A stretch of DNA of 64,000 nucleotides from a candidate division KSB1 bacterium. Its GTDB lineage: Bacteria; Zhuqueibacterota; Zhuqueibacteria; JANLFK01; Oleimicrobiaceae. This document shows positions 52,397-63,419 of the stretch, one piece after another; within the stretch, counting starts at the first letter, position 1; the number at the start of each line of letters is the position of its first letter. The notes below the pieces were generated by a model, which made no database searches, had not been told where the DNA came from, and saw only the letters and a list, made by a program, of their open reading frames with translations. Where the stretch lies: positions 79,275 through 143,274 of the forward strand of contig JANLFK010000010.1 of assembly GCA_024655945.1 (NCBI GenBank). Reading direction: 5' to 3'. Made by a program: the position numbers and the translations under genes.

Positions 52397-54808
52397 TCAT
52401 CGCACCAGGTGCAGATCTGGAGGGAGCACAGGAAGCGGCTGACCAGGGAAGCGGGCGATGAGCCTGAGGTAGCGCAGCTCCTGCGGCGGAAGAATGTCCC
52501 TCGTCCCCAGCGGCGCCACCTTGGGCATGAGCACCTCCGGGTTTATCAACCCAGGGCGTGGCAGCTCAACCACCTCAATCCTGGCCCCCGCCGGCAGTTG
52601 CGCCCGTTGCCTGGCCAATTGCAGGGCGTCCTGAAGGCCACCCAGCTCGTCGACAAGGCCACGGCTCTTCGCCGCAGCGCCCGACCAGATACGCCCCTGG
52701 GCGATTTCCTCGACCGCATCCGGCTGTATGCGCCGGCCTTCGGCCACCTTGTTGACAAAGTCTCTGTACAGGGTGCGGATGAGCACCTCCAGCCGTTCTT
52801 GCTCCTGGAGAGTCGGTTTCCTGTCAGGAATCTCCACCCCAAGCAGGGGCAAGGTAATGCCGAAGCCAAGGTCCGCATGCTCGCCCACCTGCACGTGGTC
52901 GCTGGACATGCCAAGGCGTTCGCCCAAGCCCTTGTTCCACAGCCAACCGCCGATTACTCCGATGGAGCCGGTGATGGTTGCCGGGGTCGACACAATGGCA
53001 TCGCCGTACATGGACAGCCAATATCCGCCTGACCCGGCGACGCTGCCCTGACTGACGATGACTGGCTTCTTCGCGCGACACTTCTTCATGGCCTCGGCAA
53101 CCAGGTCCGAGGCGAGTGCATCCCCGCCGGGCGAGTCGACCCGCACCACCACCGCCTTCACGCGGCGCCGCTCGGCTATGCGCAGCAGGTCCTTCTCGAG
53201 CTTCCGCGCATTGATGCCTTGCTCCATGTCGCACTCGCCTATCGCATAGACCACCGCCACTTGCGGCCTGCTCCCCCACTCGGCTGGAGGATACTGGCGA
53301 TTGGCCAGCTCTGCAGGCGCCAGTTTCTTCTTCTTCCCGCCGGCTACAGACACGAGGAGCTGGTCGACATCCTTCCACCTGCCGATGGTGTCCACCAGAT
53401 GAGCGCGCATAGCCTGCTCCGGCAGGAAGACGCCCGCGTTGTTGATCAGCGAGTCGAAATAGGCCGGAGAAAAGCCCCGTGATGCCGCCACCTCGTCGCG
53501 CACGATGGCGTACTGGTCTTGGAGCCAGGCAAGCCTCTGCTCACGATCTGCCTCCGACATCTGCTCGCGGGAAAGTACCTCGGCGCCCGATTTGTACTTG
53601 AAGTACCGCCACTCCTCGTAACCGATTCCGAGCTTGTCGAGTGTCCCCTTCAGGAAAGTGCGGCCGGTCACGTACCCAAGGAGTGTCAACATCCCCTCGC
53701 GGTCCATGACCACCCAGTCGGCGACACTGGCCAGGTGGTACTCGGTCATGTCGCCGCGGTCGATGTAGGCGATGACCTTCTTGCCGGAACGCCGTACTTC
53801 GGCCAGTTGCCGGCGCAGCTCCCAGGCCAGCTGCGCAGTGACGTCCACTCCGGACAAGTTGACCGCCACAACTGCCACGCGGGGGTCTTCGGCGGCATCC
53901 TGAAGAGTGAAAAGAAGGTCGCTGAGCTTGTGCCCTGCCACATCCATGAGGCGCCGGCGCTGGTAGACCACCGCGCCCTTCAACTCCATGGGCAGCCAGC
54001 ACTTGCCGCGCAAGAGGTGGGAATCGACGAAGTTAGGCGTGGCCTTGCCCACTCGCACGGTGTAAGCGAGGTCGTCAGGACCGGTGTCCTTAGGACTGCG
54101 GCGCTGCACGGCGAAACTAGCTTTGCCCAGACTCAGGCTCAATCCCACGGTGAAGGCGCCGTCGCGAAAGTAGCGGCCCACGACATAGATGCCGGTGACC
54201 GGCTGCAGGGCGCCCCCCACGCACCAACGCCCGTCCGCGACCCGTTGCCGCCCGCGAACGCTCCCGTCCGCAAAGAGGGTGAGCACGTCGGTGCCCAACG
54301 GGCGGAGCCCCACTTCGCAGCTCACCTCCTGGCGGTCCTGGTGCGGCGCATGCCATCCGGCCAGGCCCAAGGAGACGAAGCGCACCGGCCGCGCCAACAG
54401 GCCCCCGTACCACAACTGTCCCCCTCCGGTCTGCGACCAGCCGTAACCGGCACCGAAGGACAGGCCACCGCCACCTGCAGCAACTGCGGCATGGTAGGAG
54501 CGAACGTCCTTGTCCAAAGAGCGATCCTCCACCATTCCGAAGCCGAGGTGCGGCGCTGCCGTGAACAGCCCCCACTGATGCAACGCCCCCTCACGCCGGA
54601 CGAACACCAACCGCAGCTCGGGGCCATGCACGTAGGACAAGACCGCCGGATTCACATAGCCGAGCAGTCCGTTGCCCAGCGCTCCCGGCGGCGCAGGCAG
54701 CATGGCGTCGTAGGCCTGGGCGAACGGAAGCGGCGCCTGCGCCGAAGCCGTAGAAGCCGACCAAAGGAGCGCCGTCGCCACGGACATGACTACCACGCGC
54801 GCTCTCAT
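52397..54808 (-). CDS. sppA: SppA-type signal peptide peptidase with extra N-terminal domain
   Basis: This 803-residue protein has a signal peptide (ATALLWSASTASA). The first part (about 25-270) is beta-rich and barrel-like: GNGLLGYVNPAVLSYVHG, FGAGYGWSQTGGGQLWYGG, GIYVVGRYFRDGAFTVGLSL. The rest matches the long tandem SppA: KGAVVYQRRR, the lysine box YFKYKSGAEVLSREQMS (general base) and the serine box SQGSVAGSGGYWLSM (nucleophile), with ATITGSIGVIGG. It should digest cleaved signal peptides or membrane protein fragments. ATG 54808 has AGGAGA upstream. The N-terminal domain is not part of classical SppA. Confidence 0.87.
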   Translation of the reverse strand: MRARVVVMSVATALLWSASTASAQAPLPFAQAYDAMLPAPPGALGNGLLGYVNPAVLSYVHGPELRLVFVRREGALHQWGLFTAAPHLGFGMVEDRSLDKDVRSYHAAVAAGGGGLSFGAGYGWSQTGGGQLWYGGLLARPVRFVSLGLAGWHAPHQDRQEVSCEVGLRPLGTDVLTLFADGSVRGRQRVADGRWCVGGALQPVTGIYVVGRYFRDGAFTVGLSLSLGKASFAVQRRSPKDTGPDDLAYTVRVGKATPNFVDSHLLRGKCWLPMELKGAVVYQRRRLMDVAGHKLSDLLFTLQDAAEDPRVAVVAVNLSGVDVTAQLAWELRRQLAEVRRSGKKVIAYIDRGDMTEYHLASVADWVVMDREGMLTLLGYVTGRTFLKGTLDKLGIGYEEWRYFKYKSGAEVLSREQMSEADREQRLAWLQDQYAIVRDEVAASRGFSPAYFDSLINNAGVFLPEQAMRAHLVDTIGRWKDVDQLLVSVAGGKKKKLAPAELANRQYPPAEWGSRPQVAVVYAIGECDMEQGINARKLEKDLLRIAERRRVKAVVVRVDSPGGDALASDLVAEAMKKCRAKKPVIVSQGSVAGSGGYWLSMYGDAIVSTPATITGSIGVIGGWLWNKGLGERLGMSSDHVQVGEHADLGFGITLPLLGVEIPDRKPTLQEQERLEVLIRTLYRDFVNKVAEGRRIQPDAVEEIAQGRIWSGAAAKSRGLVDELGGLQDALQLARQRAQLPAGARIEVVELPRPGLINPEVLMPKVAPLGTRDILPPQELRYLRLIARFPGQPLPVLPPDLHLVR

Positions 54809-54857
54809 GGCACATCTCCTCTCGCTACTGGGACGACCACCTAGGTGACGCGCGACC

Positions 54858-56117
54858 CTAATGCTCGCCGTTGAACTCTTTGACTGCCTCAAACATAGCA
54901 ACGATGTTCTGCACCGGCGTGTTGGCCTGAATATTGTGGACGGCATTGAACACGTACCCCCCGTCGCGCCCAAAGACTTCGCAGCGCCGCAGCACCTCCT
55001 CCCGTACCGCAGCCGGGGAGGCAAAGGGCAGCGTCTTCTGCGTGTCGACTCCCCCGCCCCAGAGCGCTATCCGGTCACCGTAGCGCCGTTTCAAGTGCAC
55101 AGGGTCCATGCCCGCCGCCGAACATTGCACCGGGTTGAGGATGTCAAATCCGATCTCGAGAAACGCCTCGACAAACGGCTCCACCGCGCCGCAAGAATGC
55201 TTGAAGGTCTTCCAGGGCGTGTGCTGATGAATCCAGTCGTTGACGCGCTTGTAGTAGGGCGCATACAGCGAGCGAAAGGTGCCAATCGAACAGAAGCTGG
55301 ACGTCTGAGTGCCAAAGTCCGTTCCGCAGACAAAGACCACATCCACCAGGTCTCCGACAATTGCGTGGATCTTCTCCAGGTTGGCCAGCGCAACCTCGGT
55401 CTGTTTTGCGAAAACCCGGTGCAGGTAGTCTTGTCGCGTGACCGTGGAGATATACCACTCCTCAATGTCGCGAATCCCCTTGGGGTATTTGAGGAAAGGG
55501 GCCGGCACCAAGGCGATGTCGCCGAAGGCAGTTCCTCCGAAGCTTGCCACCACCGCCCGCGAGCGCCCACTCAGACGCCGCACTTCGGCCCGATAGTGGT
55601 CCACGTCCTGCGCAGACAGAGGCACGAACTCCTCGAGGTTGTCCTCGGGATTGAGCTCCGTCTCCACGATGGGCGGCTGGCGAACAATGGTGTCGAAGAA
55701 GTACCCGCCTACTGGCATGCGTCCACTGGGCGGCGCAGTGGTATCCCCTTCGGGATAGATGAGCAAATCCCCATTCTGGTCCACGGTTGTACGAAAGTGT
55801 TCGGAGACGAGCACGATCTGGCCCCACGGGAGGCGGAACTCGTGCCAGTTCTCATTGGGAAAGCCGAACATGGTCGTGCGCGAATACAGGCCCTCCACGT
55901 CGATGCCCAGCGCCTGCTGCAGGTCGTCATCGATCCACCCGAGCATCTGGTAGGGCTCATGCACCTTGACCGGCCGCTTCTCGAGTCCGTAGTACTCGCG
56001 CAGCGCCGCCACGCAGGTGACGTGCATCCCCGTCACCGCCGTGCTGCCAAAGTCGATGGGCACCTTGTCGGGCGCGCGGTGAGCCAAGGCCGTGCGCACC
56101 CGCTCCCTGCTGGTCAT
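54858..56117 (-). CDS. Uroporphyrinogen decarboxylase-family protein (MtaA/CmuA-like)
   Basis: This 420-residue protein from ATG 56117 (GGGAGG upstream) opens MTSRERVRTALAHRAPDKVP, the standard UroD-superfamily start. Later motifs are TFKHSCGAVEPFVEAFLEIG and LNPVQCSAAGMDPVHLKRRYGDRIALWGGGVD, where the His-Ser-Cys-Gly segment is the zinc/methyl-transfer site of corrinoid methyltransferases in this family. True HemE residues are not evident. It sits in an operon with glycosidases, so a methyl-group or demethylation role on sugars or glycosides is a guess only. Confidence 0.82.
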   Translation of the reverse strand: MTSRERVRTALAHRAPDKVPIDFGSTAVTGMHVTCVAALREYYGLEKRPVKVHEPYQMLGWIDDDLQQALGIDVEGLYSRTTMFGFPNENWHEFRLPWGQIVLVSEHFRTTVDQNGDLLIYPEGDTTAPPSGRMPVGGYFFDTIVRQPPIVETELNPEDNLEEFVPLSAQDVDHYRAEVRRLSGRSRAVVASFGGTAFGDIALVPAPFLKYPKGIRDIEEWYISTVTRQDYLHRVFAKQTEVALANLEKIHAIVGDLVDVVFVCGTDFGTQTSSFCSIGTFRSLYAPYYKRVNDWIHQHTPWKTFKHSCGAVEPFVEAFLEIGFDILNPVQCSAAGMDPVHLKRRYGDRIALWGGGVDTQKTLPFASPAAVREEVLRRCEVFGRDGGYVFNAVHNIQANTPVQNIVAMFEAVKEFNGEH

Positions 56118-56154
56118 AATCTCGACCCTCCCTGTCCCTGAGCACAGCCGCACG

Positions 56155-58170
56155 TTACGGAACAACCGCTTCCACGTGGATATCTCCGTCTGGGTAGGCC
56201 AGAACGGCCTCGCGGGGGCCGGAACGCAGCAAGCGGCCGTCGGTGCGGAAGGCACTTTGCGCCGGCGATTCGGCCCTCTTGATGTCCAGGCGGAGGCGTG
56301 CGCCGCGCAAGGCAAACTCGCCTTCGATGTGGTCTATGCCAGGCAGCAGCCTTGGGCGAAGAGATAAGCTGCTGCCCCCAAGCCGCAGGCCGACGATGTG
56401 CTGCACCAAGAGGAGGAGCATCTCTGCCCACGTCCATGGGATAATCCCCACTTGCGGGCAAGGTGGCGATGGGCGCGGGCCGTAGAATTCGAACCAGGCG
56501 CCAGGTGTGCCCCCAGGGATCCAGTCCAGCCAGCGCAGGACACGCCACACTTTCTCGCCATCTCCGACCTCCACGTAGGCGCGCGCCACGAACAGCGATG
56601 CAAAGGGCCATGGGCCTGGAGAATCTGGCTCCGAGGAGACGTGGTAGCGGCCGTAGCCGCCGATCTCCCACGCCTGATTCCACAACTCCTCCATGCTCGC
56701 CAGCGTGCCCTTGGCCACGGGCGAGGCGGGGTCCACCATGCCCAGGGCTATCGGGAGCACACAGGAAGTGTCCGGGTCAAGGAAGTGGGGCCCAGGGCCA
56801 GCCAGCGGCACGCTCGGATGAAGCTGAGCCTCGGCAGTGGGAGTGATGCTCTCCTGGACGCGACCGTCCAGCCCCCGCCTCTTGATAAGCCGACCCTTGT
56901 CCACCAAGCTGTGCGTGGCGTGATGCAGCGCCGCCTCCCACAGCGTCTCCGCTTCCTGCCGCCACTTCTTCGCGTGGGCCATATGCCCCAGTGCCTCGGC
57001 CAGCTCGGTCGCAGCACGCAAGCCGACAGACGCGTAGAGCTGATGCGCAAGCTCTATGCCTGGCTGGATCCCGTAGAGCCGGTGGCGCTCCCAGAATTCC
57101 CGGCAGTTTGTCAACAAACCCGATTGCGGATGGCGAAACACAGGGCGCAAGGGGAATTCCGCTACCGCCACCACACGCGGCCACAGACGGTTGGCCAGGC
57201 TGAGATCGCCCGTCCAATGCCAGTAGGATGCCAGCGCAGAGAGCAGCACCCCTCCCTGGTCAAGCTCCACCTCGTCCGGGCTGCGGCGCACGCTGGAGTC
57301 CACGGTGTCGCCCTCTGCGGTCACAAACTCCGCAAAGAGGCGCTCCAGCATGGTGCGCGCCCTTGCCGGCTGTCCTGCCAAAAGGAACCCGTGCGCCACA
57401 ATGGCCTGGTCCCGCACCCATTCCCGGTTGTACTGCCAGATGCTGCCATCCATGCGGCCGGAGGCAGAAAGGGCCGCCGGCAGCTGCACCCGTGCCGCGT
57501 TGAAAAAGTGCTCCAAAAGCTCGTGGCCGAAACGGAGGCTCACACCGGTTGCAGAGCTGTCCGCCGACCTCGCAGAACGCAGGTCTACGGGAAATTCTCG
57601 CTCTAACCTCACCTGGCCGTTCTCGAGACGATAGCAGAATGAGTGGGCCACGGCCCCGTCTGCTCCAGGACGAAGCTCCTTGCGTACGCGCTGGTCGCGC
57701 AGCCCGGTGTGGAGGGTCACGCCCTTGGCCTCCTCAGGGAGATGGATGACCACCTCCCGCAGCAGGAGAGGCTGTTCGGGCAGCGGGCACGAGAAGAATT
57801 CGCTCACCTGGGCGCTGCCGGCCTGCCAGGTTGCCTCCACGGCCGGCGCACCATGGCGGCTGCTCCACCGCACCTGCAGGCCGGAGCCGGACGCGGTGTA
57901 GGTGCCTTCGCCAAGTTCCACCTTGAGCATAGTGGCCTCGAGCCCGGTCTGGCTGTCGAAGCTGAGCGCCTCACGCTTCTTGCCGAGGCGCTCCGGATCC
58001 ATGATCAACAGGCCCAGTGGCGTGCCCTCGCCAGCCGGTGAGACTTGCACGGCCGCCTGTATCCGCCCGTTGCCCAGAAAGAAATAGTACCCGTCGCGCA
58101 GCCTGGTACGCACATCCGGATGCCCCTGGGAAGGATCGTCCTCGTACAGATGCTCTTTGAAATCAATCAT
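56155..58170 (-). CDS. (alpha/alpha)6-barrel glycoside hydrolase-like protein
   Basis: This 671-residue protein has a beta-sandwich-like first part (about 1-230: YYFFLGNGRIQAAVQVSP, FSCPLPEQPLLLREVVIHLP). A helical-hairpin catalytic region follows: GSIWQYNREWVRDQAIVAHG, DSSVRRSPDEVELDQGGVL and IGGYGRYHVSSEPDSPGPWP. The layout matches amylo-1,6-glucosidase/GH15-like six-hairpin enzymes; acids in NREWVRDQ and the PDEVELDQ region are candidate catalytic residues. No signal peptide, so probably cytoplasmic. It lies 60 bases from the GH43-like gene. Confidence 0.75.
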   Translation of the reverse strand: MIDFKEHLYEDDPSQGHPDVRTRLRDGYYFFLGNGRIQAAVQVSPAGEGTPLGLLIMDPERLGKKREALSFDSQTGLEATMLKVELGEGTYTASGSGLQVRWSSRHGAPAVEATWQAGSAQVSEFFSCPLPEQPLLLREVVIHLPEEAKGVTLHTGLRDQRVRKELRPGADGAVAHSFCYRLENGQVRLEREFPVDLRSARSADSSATGVSLRFGHELLEHFFNAARVQLPAALSASGRMDGSIWQYNREWVRDQAIVAHGFLLAGQPARARTMLERLFAEFVTAEGDTVDSSVRRSPDEVELDQGGVLLSALASYWHWTGDLSLANRLWPRVVAVAEFPLRPVFRHPQSGLLTNCREFWERHRLYGIQPGIELAHQLYASVGLRAATELAEALGHMAHAKKWRQEAETLWEAALHHATHSLVDKGRLIKRRGLDGRVQESITPTAEAQLHPSVPLAGPGPHFLDPDTSCVLPIALGMVDPASPVAKGTLASMEELWNQAWEIGGYGRYHVSSEPDSPGPWPFASLFVARAYVEVGDGEKVWRVLRWLDWIPGGTPGAWFEFYGPRPSPPCPQVGIIPWTWAEMLLLLVQHIVGLRLGGSSLSLRPRLLPGIDHIEGEFALRGARLRLDIKRAESPAQSAFRTDGRLLRSGPREAVLAYPDGDIHVEAVVP

Positions 58171-58229
58171 GCCACCTCCATGGGAGGGATGCCCAATACG
58201 CAGCTGCCGTCAACTCCACACATGTCCTC

Positions 58230-59225
58230 TCACAGAACGAAGGGCTGCAACTGCGCGCCGCTCACCACCTGGTCGATCCAAGGCAACGGCGCCGACCAGT
58301 CCAAGATGCCCAGGAAAAGACGAAAGCCGCCCGAGCAGTGCCCTTTGCCCAGGCGAAAGAACGTGACCAGCCACAGTGGATCGTGCCTGCACACCACCTC
58401 CATGCCGGTGATGCCGCTGGCCACGGGCCGCGGCTGCTGCGTGGGCCAGGACCACGGGGTATCGGAAACCACGTACGCCCAATGCTCCACGTGACCACCA
58501 AAGAAGAGGTAGTAGCGTCCCCCCATTTCCTGCACGTTGCTGGACTCGCAAGGGGTCAAGTCCGGCGCGATGTAGCATGGCCCGCAATCCTGCCAATCGA
58601 CGAGGTTGCGCGAGGTGGCAAGGGCAACGCAGGCCCGCCCCTGTTTGGTCACGGCGGTGTAGTAGAGCAAGAATTGCTCGTCTACTCGCAGCACGTGGGG
58701 GTCGCGGCATGAGGCCCCGCCCTGCGTGGGACAGAAGGCCCAGCCGTACTCCTCCGGTCGGATAACGGGGCGGTCGCCCACGCGTTCCCACGTGAACAAG
58801 TCATCAGAGACCGCGAGGCCAATGCGCTGCGTATTGTCCACGCTACAGCCGGCGTACAGCATCCAAAAGCGCCCTTCGTGAGCCACCACAAAGGGGGCGA
58901 TCACGTGGCCGCCATCCCAGCAGCCTGGGCGCACGTAAAGACAGGGCTCGTGGGTCTGCCACTGCAGAAAGTCAGCCGTAGTGGCATGGCCAATCCAGAG
59001 TTCATTTCCTGGAAGACAGCAGCTCACATCTGGCGTGCCGGCGATGTGGAAGAGGTGGTACAAGCCTCCGGCCTTGATCAGGCAGTGGTCCTTGAGATAG
59101 AAACCTTTGGGCGCATACCCGACCGTGAGCCAGTCTTCCTGGTAGGTATTGAACTCGCGCAGCGCGTCGAGGTAGCACTGGTAGTCGAGGTTGGGAATGG
59201 CTGGGGGGTTCGTCTCTATCTGCAT
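58230..59225 (-). CDS. GH43/GH32-like five-bladed beta-propeller glycosidase
   Basis: This 331-residue protein from ATG 59225 has repeated propeller blades: FYLKDHCLIKAGGLYHLFHI, LWIGHATTADFLQWQTHEP, APFVVAHEGRFWMLYAGCS, LFTWERVGDRPVI, CRDPHVLRVDEQFLLYYTAV, and VQEMGGRYYLFFGGHVEHW. The D in CRDPHVL is the usual central acid of this clan. No signal peptide is visible. The exact family (GH43, GH32, GH130) is not clear. The upstream membrane-protein gene ends 18 bases before. Confidence 0.8.
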   Translation of the reverse strand: MQIETNPPAIPNLDYQCYLDALREFNTYQEDWLTVGYAPKGFYLKDHCLIKAGGLYHLFHIAGTPDVSCCLPGNELWIGHATTADFLQWQTHEPCLYVRPGCWDGGHVIAPFVVAHEGRFWMLYAGCSVDNTQRIGLAVSDDLFTWERVGDRPVIRPEEYGWAFCPTQGGASCRDPHVLRVDEQFLLYYTAVTKQGRACVALATSRNLVDWQDCGPCYIAPDLTPCESSNVQEMGGRYYLFFGGHVEHWAYVVSDTPWSWPTQQPRPVASGITGMEVVCRHDPLWLVTFFRLGKGHCSGGFRLFLGILDWSAPLPWIDQVVSGAQLQPFVL

Positions 59226-59242
59226 CCGTCTGGCACCGCTCT

Positions 59243-60121
59243 TCACAGGTCCAGAAGCTTTGTGACACTTCGAAGTTTTGGGAGAGCAGCCAAAAGATGA
59301 AAGAGCGCGTACAGCTCCAGTGCGAAAGGTAGATAGCCGAGATACCCAGGCAGGGCATCTCAAAAAGGCGCCTGGCGCCAACCAACGGCACCCGGTAGAC
59401 CCACTTGGGGTAGGAGTAGTAGCTCCACATCTCCCAGAAGAAGGCGCACAGCATCACGCCGCCCCACAAGGCCCACACCGGCCGCCAGTTTCCGGCCGCG
59501 ACGCTGGCGACAAGCGATGGCCGGCCAGACCAGGCGTTGAGCGGGTCCAGGATAAAAAAACAGAGACAACCACACCAAAGGGAAAAAGTAGTTTGGCCAG
59601 GCCAGCAGCAAGGCGAGCATGAGGCAACCGCCTGCAATGCTCAAAACGAGCACCCCCTTGCCGATGCGGCTTTGCGCCGGCGCATTCTTAGTCGCGGGCA
59701 GGGCACAGCCCACCCACTCGGCACTGGTGAACGCCGCCGGCATCACGGTGGAAAAGCTGAGCGAGGCGAGGATGGCATACATCACGTCCGAAACCCGCTC
59801 GCGACCGAGGTAGAACCAGTTCTGGGTACGCAGGTCGATGAGCTCGAAGAGCCACCAGGCCACCACTGAAAAGAGAAAGAGCCAACCGTACGCCCATCTG
59901 CCGCGTGTGAGGGGCGAATTCCCTTTGCAAAGAACCACCAGACCATCCCCCGCTAAGCAATAACCCAGCCATAAGGGGAAGAAGAGTAGGTGCGTGCGCA
60001 TCCCGCGCAGGGACCAGTTTAAGGGCCACGCCACAGCAACCAGTCCTATGCCCAGCCAAAAGTGGGAGGGCAGGCGATGCAGCCACCCCCTCGAAGCGGA
60101 GAAACATCCCTTGCTATGCAC
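59243..60121 (-). pseudogene. Polytopic membrane protein, two frameshifts
   Basis: GTG 60121 has AGGAGGAG upstream. The first frame gives several membrane helices (FWLGIGLVAVAWPLNW, GWLFLFSVVAWWLFELIDL, LVLSIAGGCLMLALLLAWP) to PLVWLSLFF. A one-base excess in the A7/T7 run at 59552-59558 then shifts the frame to FFILDPLNAWSGRPSL and WEMWSYYSYPKWVYRVPLVG. A second shift near 59345 (one G short) is needed to reach GYLGYLPFALELYALFHLLA and a natural stop at 59243. With both repaired, a sensible protein of about 290 residues results. Function unknown; it heads the glycosidase operon. Confidence 0.65.
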
Positions 60122-60246
60122 GCATCTCCTCCTGGGGTTCGTGGCGCGGTACTTAGCAGCGAGCGGGGAGACAACGCCCGAGCACTGTTCGTCCGCGATG
60201 GGGCGCCCGCCTTGGCTGCGCAGTGCCCTCTGCAGGGCCTTCTGCC

Positions 60247-60708
60247 TCAGGTGCGGTCATCCAAGGGAGGAGGGCCGCTCTCAGTGCCTGGCCCGCGGCG
60301 ACGGCGCCGACCGCTCTGGGCCACCTTCAGACGGACGATGGCCCGGTGCAGGGCGGCCTCGGCCCGCGCAAAATCCACCTGCTCCTGGGTGCGCCCCTGC
60401 AGGCGAGCCTCGGCGCGGCGCCGTGCCGCCAAGGCGCGCTCGATGTCGATCTCCTCGGCCCGCTCGGCGCTATCTGCCAGCACGGTGACGCCATCGGGCA
60501 GAACCTCCATGAAACCGCCACCAATGGCAAAGATTTCCTCTTCTGCCCCTCGCTTGACGCGGAGCTCCCCGGGCACCAAGGCAGTGATGAGCGGCACATG
60601 ATGCGGCAGTATCCCCAGTACGCCATCGATGCCAGGGGCGATCACCATGTCCACCTCGCCGGAGTAGGGGACGCGCTCCTGGGTGACAATGTCAAGTCGC
60701 AACGGCAT
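60247..60708 (-). CDS. atpC: ATP synthase F1 epsilon subunit
   Basis: This 153-residue protein has the epsilon beta-sandwich (RLDIVTQERVPYSGEVDMVI, GILPHHVPLITAL, FAIGGGFMEVLPDGVTVLAD) and the two-helix C-terminus (ALAARRRAEARLQGR, ARAEAALHRAIVRLKVAQ). A short basic, Pro-rich tail extends it. It lies six bases after atpD. It is intact even though other subunits of this operon are damaged. Confidence 0.94.
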   Translation of the reverse strand: MPLRLDIVTQERVPYSGEVDMVIAPGIDGVLGILPHHVPLITALVPGELRVKRGAEEEIFAIGGGFMEVLPDGVTVLADSAERAEEIDIERALAARRRAEARLQGRTQEQVDFARAEAALHRAIVRLKVAQSGRRRRRGPGTESGPPPLDDRT

Positions 60709-60714
60709 GGCAGC

Positions 60715-62426
<1,712 letters not shown>

Positions 62427-62456
62427 GAAGCAGCCCTCCTGTCAAGGCGTGCGCTT

Positions 62457-62687
62457 TCAGACCACAAACAAAAGGATCAAGGCCACCACCAGGGCATAAA
62501 TGGCAATTGCCTCGGCAAAGGCGATGCCGATAAACATGCTCGTCTGAATCCGCGAGGTGGCCTCGGGATTGCGCCCAATGGATTGCAACGCGCCGAAAGT
62601 CAAGACGCCCATAGCGATACTGGGGCCGAAGGCTCCCAGACCTATGGCCAAACCCGCGGCAGGCAGCTTCATGGTCGAAGCATCCAT
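62457..62687 (-). CDS. atpE: ATP synthase F0 c subunit
   Basis: This 76-residue two-helix proteolipid has a Gly-rich first helix (GLAIGLGAFGPSIAMG), the polar loop SIGRNPEA, and a second helix with the ion-binding carboxylate in IAFAEAIAIYALVVAL. The Glu is followed by Ala-Ile-Ala, not the Thr/Ser pattern of Na+ rings, so proton coupling is more likely. It lies 24 bases after atpB. Confidence 0.94.
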   Translation of the reverse strand: MDASTMKLPAAGLAIGLGAFGPSIAMGVLTFGALQSIGRNPEATSRIQTSMFIGIAFAEAIAIYALVVALILLFVV

Positions 62688-62711
62688 AGTCCGTGCTACC
62701 TCCGTTTTCGT

Positions 62712-63416
62712 TCACTGCGTCTCGTGCTCTTTCCCCTCCTGGCCGTGGGCAGTAGTCGCAACAGTGAAAAACGCCAATGTCAGTATATAGAAAATGAAGG
62801 CCTGGATCAGCCCCACGAAGACTTCAAGCCCCAAGAAAGGCAACGTCAGCACCAGCGGCACCAGCGAAGCGAGCACCAGGAGCATCACCTCGCCGGCGAA
62901 GATGTTGCCAAAGAGTCGGAAGGAGAAGGAGATGACCTTGGCGACCTCGCTGATGGCCTCCAGAATCCCCACCATAAAGTCGATGGCCCCAAAGGCAACG
63001 GCTGCCAGCCGCGCGCGGACAGACTGGCGCTGGCCCCCAGGCGAGGGGTGCAGCGCCTTCGCCAGCACCCTCACGTTGAAGAACTTGGCAAAATAGCGAG
63101 GCCCAAGGGCCACGACCCCGAACACCTGCGTCATGAACACCGACAGCAGTGCCAAGGCAAAGTTGTTGTTCAAGTCGGTGCTGGGCGAGCGGAAAAGGGG
63201 GATGATGACCTTCTCGGCCGCATGGTCCTTGCTCAGCTCGGCGACGGCCTCCACCGCTCCCTGTGCGTGCGCAGCGGCCGACTGCGCCGCGTGCTCTTCC
63301 ACTACGCCAAAGGCACTGAGCCCGGGCAATAGGCCGAACCAGTTGGAGACCAGAACGTACAGGAAGATGATCGCCACGATGGCAAAAAAGCGCGGCGTCC
63401 ACTGATAGTGTATCAT
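62712..63416 (-). CDS. atpB: ATP synthase F0 a subunit, 5'-truncated
   Basis: The 234-residue frame begins MIHYQWTPRFFAIVAIIFLY, which aligns with the third membrane region of normal a subunits; about 90-100 N-terminal residues with the first helices are missing. The essential Arg is present in SFSFRLFGNIFAGEV, and the last helices FLGLEVFVGLIQAFIFYIL are normal. A long loop with HAAQSAAAHAQ interrupts the middle. A TAG stop lies directly before the ATG and IS-like, AT-rich sequence begins within a few bases upstream. This indicates disruption by the neighbouring element. Confidence 0.8.
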   Translation of the reverse strand: MIHYQWTPRFFAIVAIIFLYVLVSNWFGLLPGLSAFGVVEEHAAQSAAAHAQGAVEAVAELSKDHAAEKVIIPLFRSPSTDLNNNFALALLSVFMTQVFGVVALGPRYFAKFFNVRVLAKALHPSPGGQRQSVRARLAAVAFGAIDFMVGILEAISEVAKVISFSFRLFGNIFAGEVMLLVLASLVPLVLTLPFLGLEVFVGLIQAFIFYILTLAFFTVATTAHGQEGKEHETQ

Positions 63417-63419
63417 CTA

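Noticed and set aside
53519..54844. 441-codon + strand frame opposite sppA
   Set aside because: Antisense shadow without recognisable protein features.
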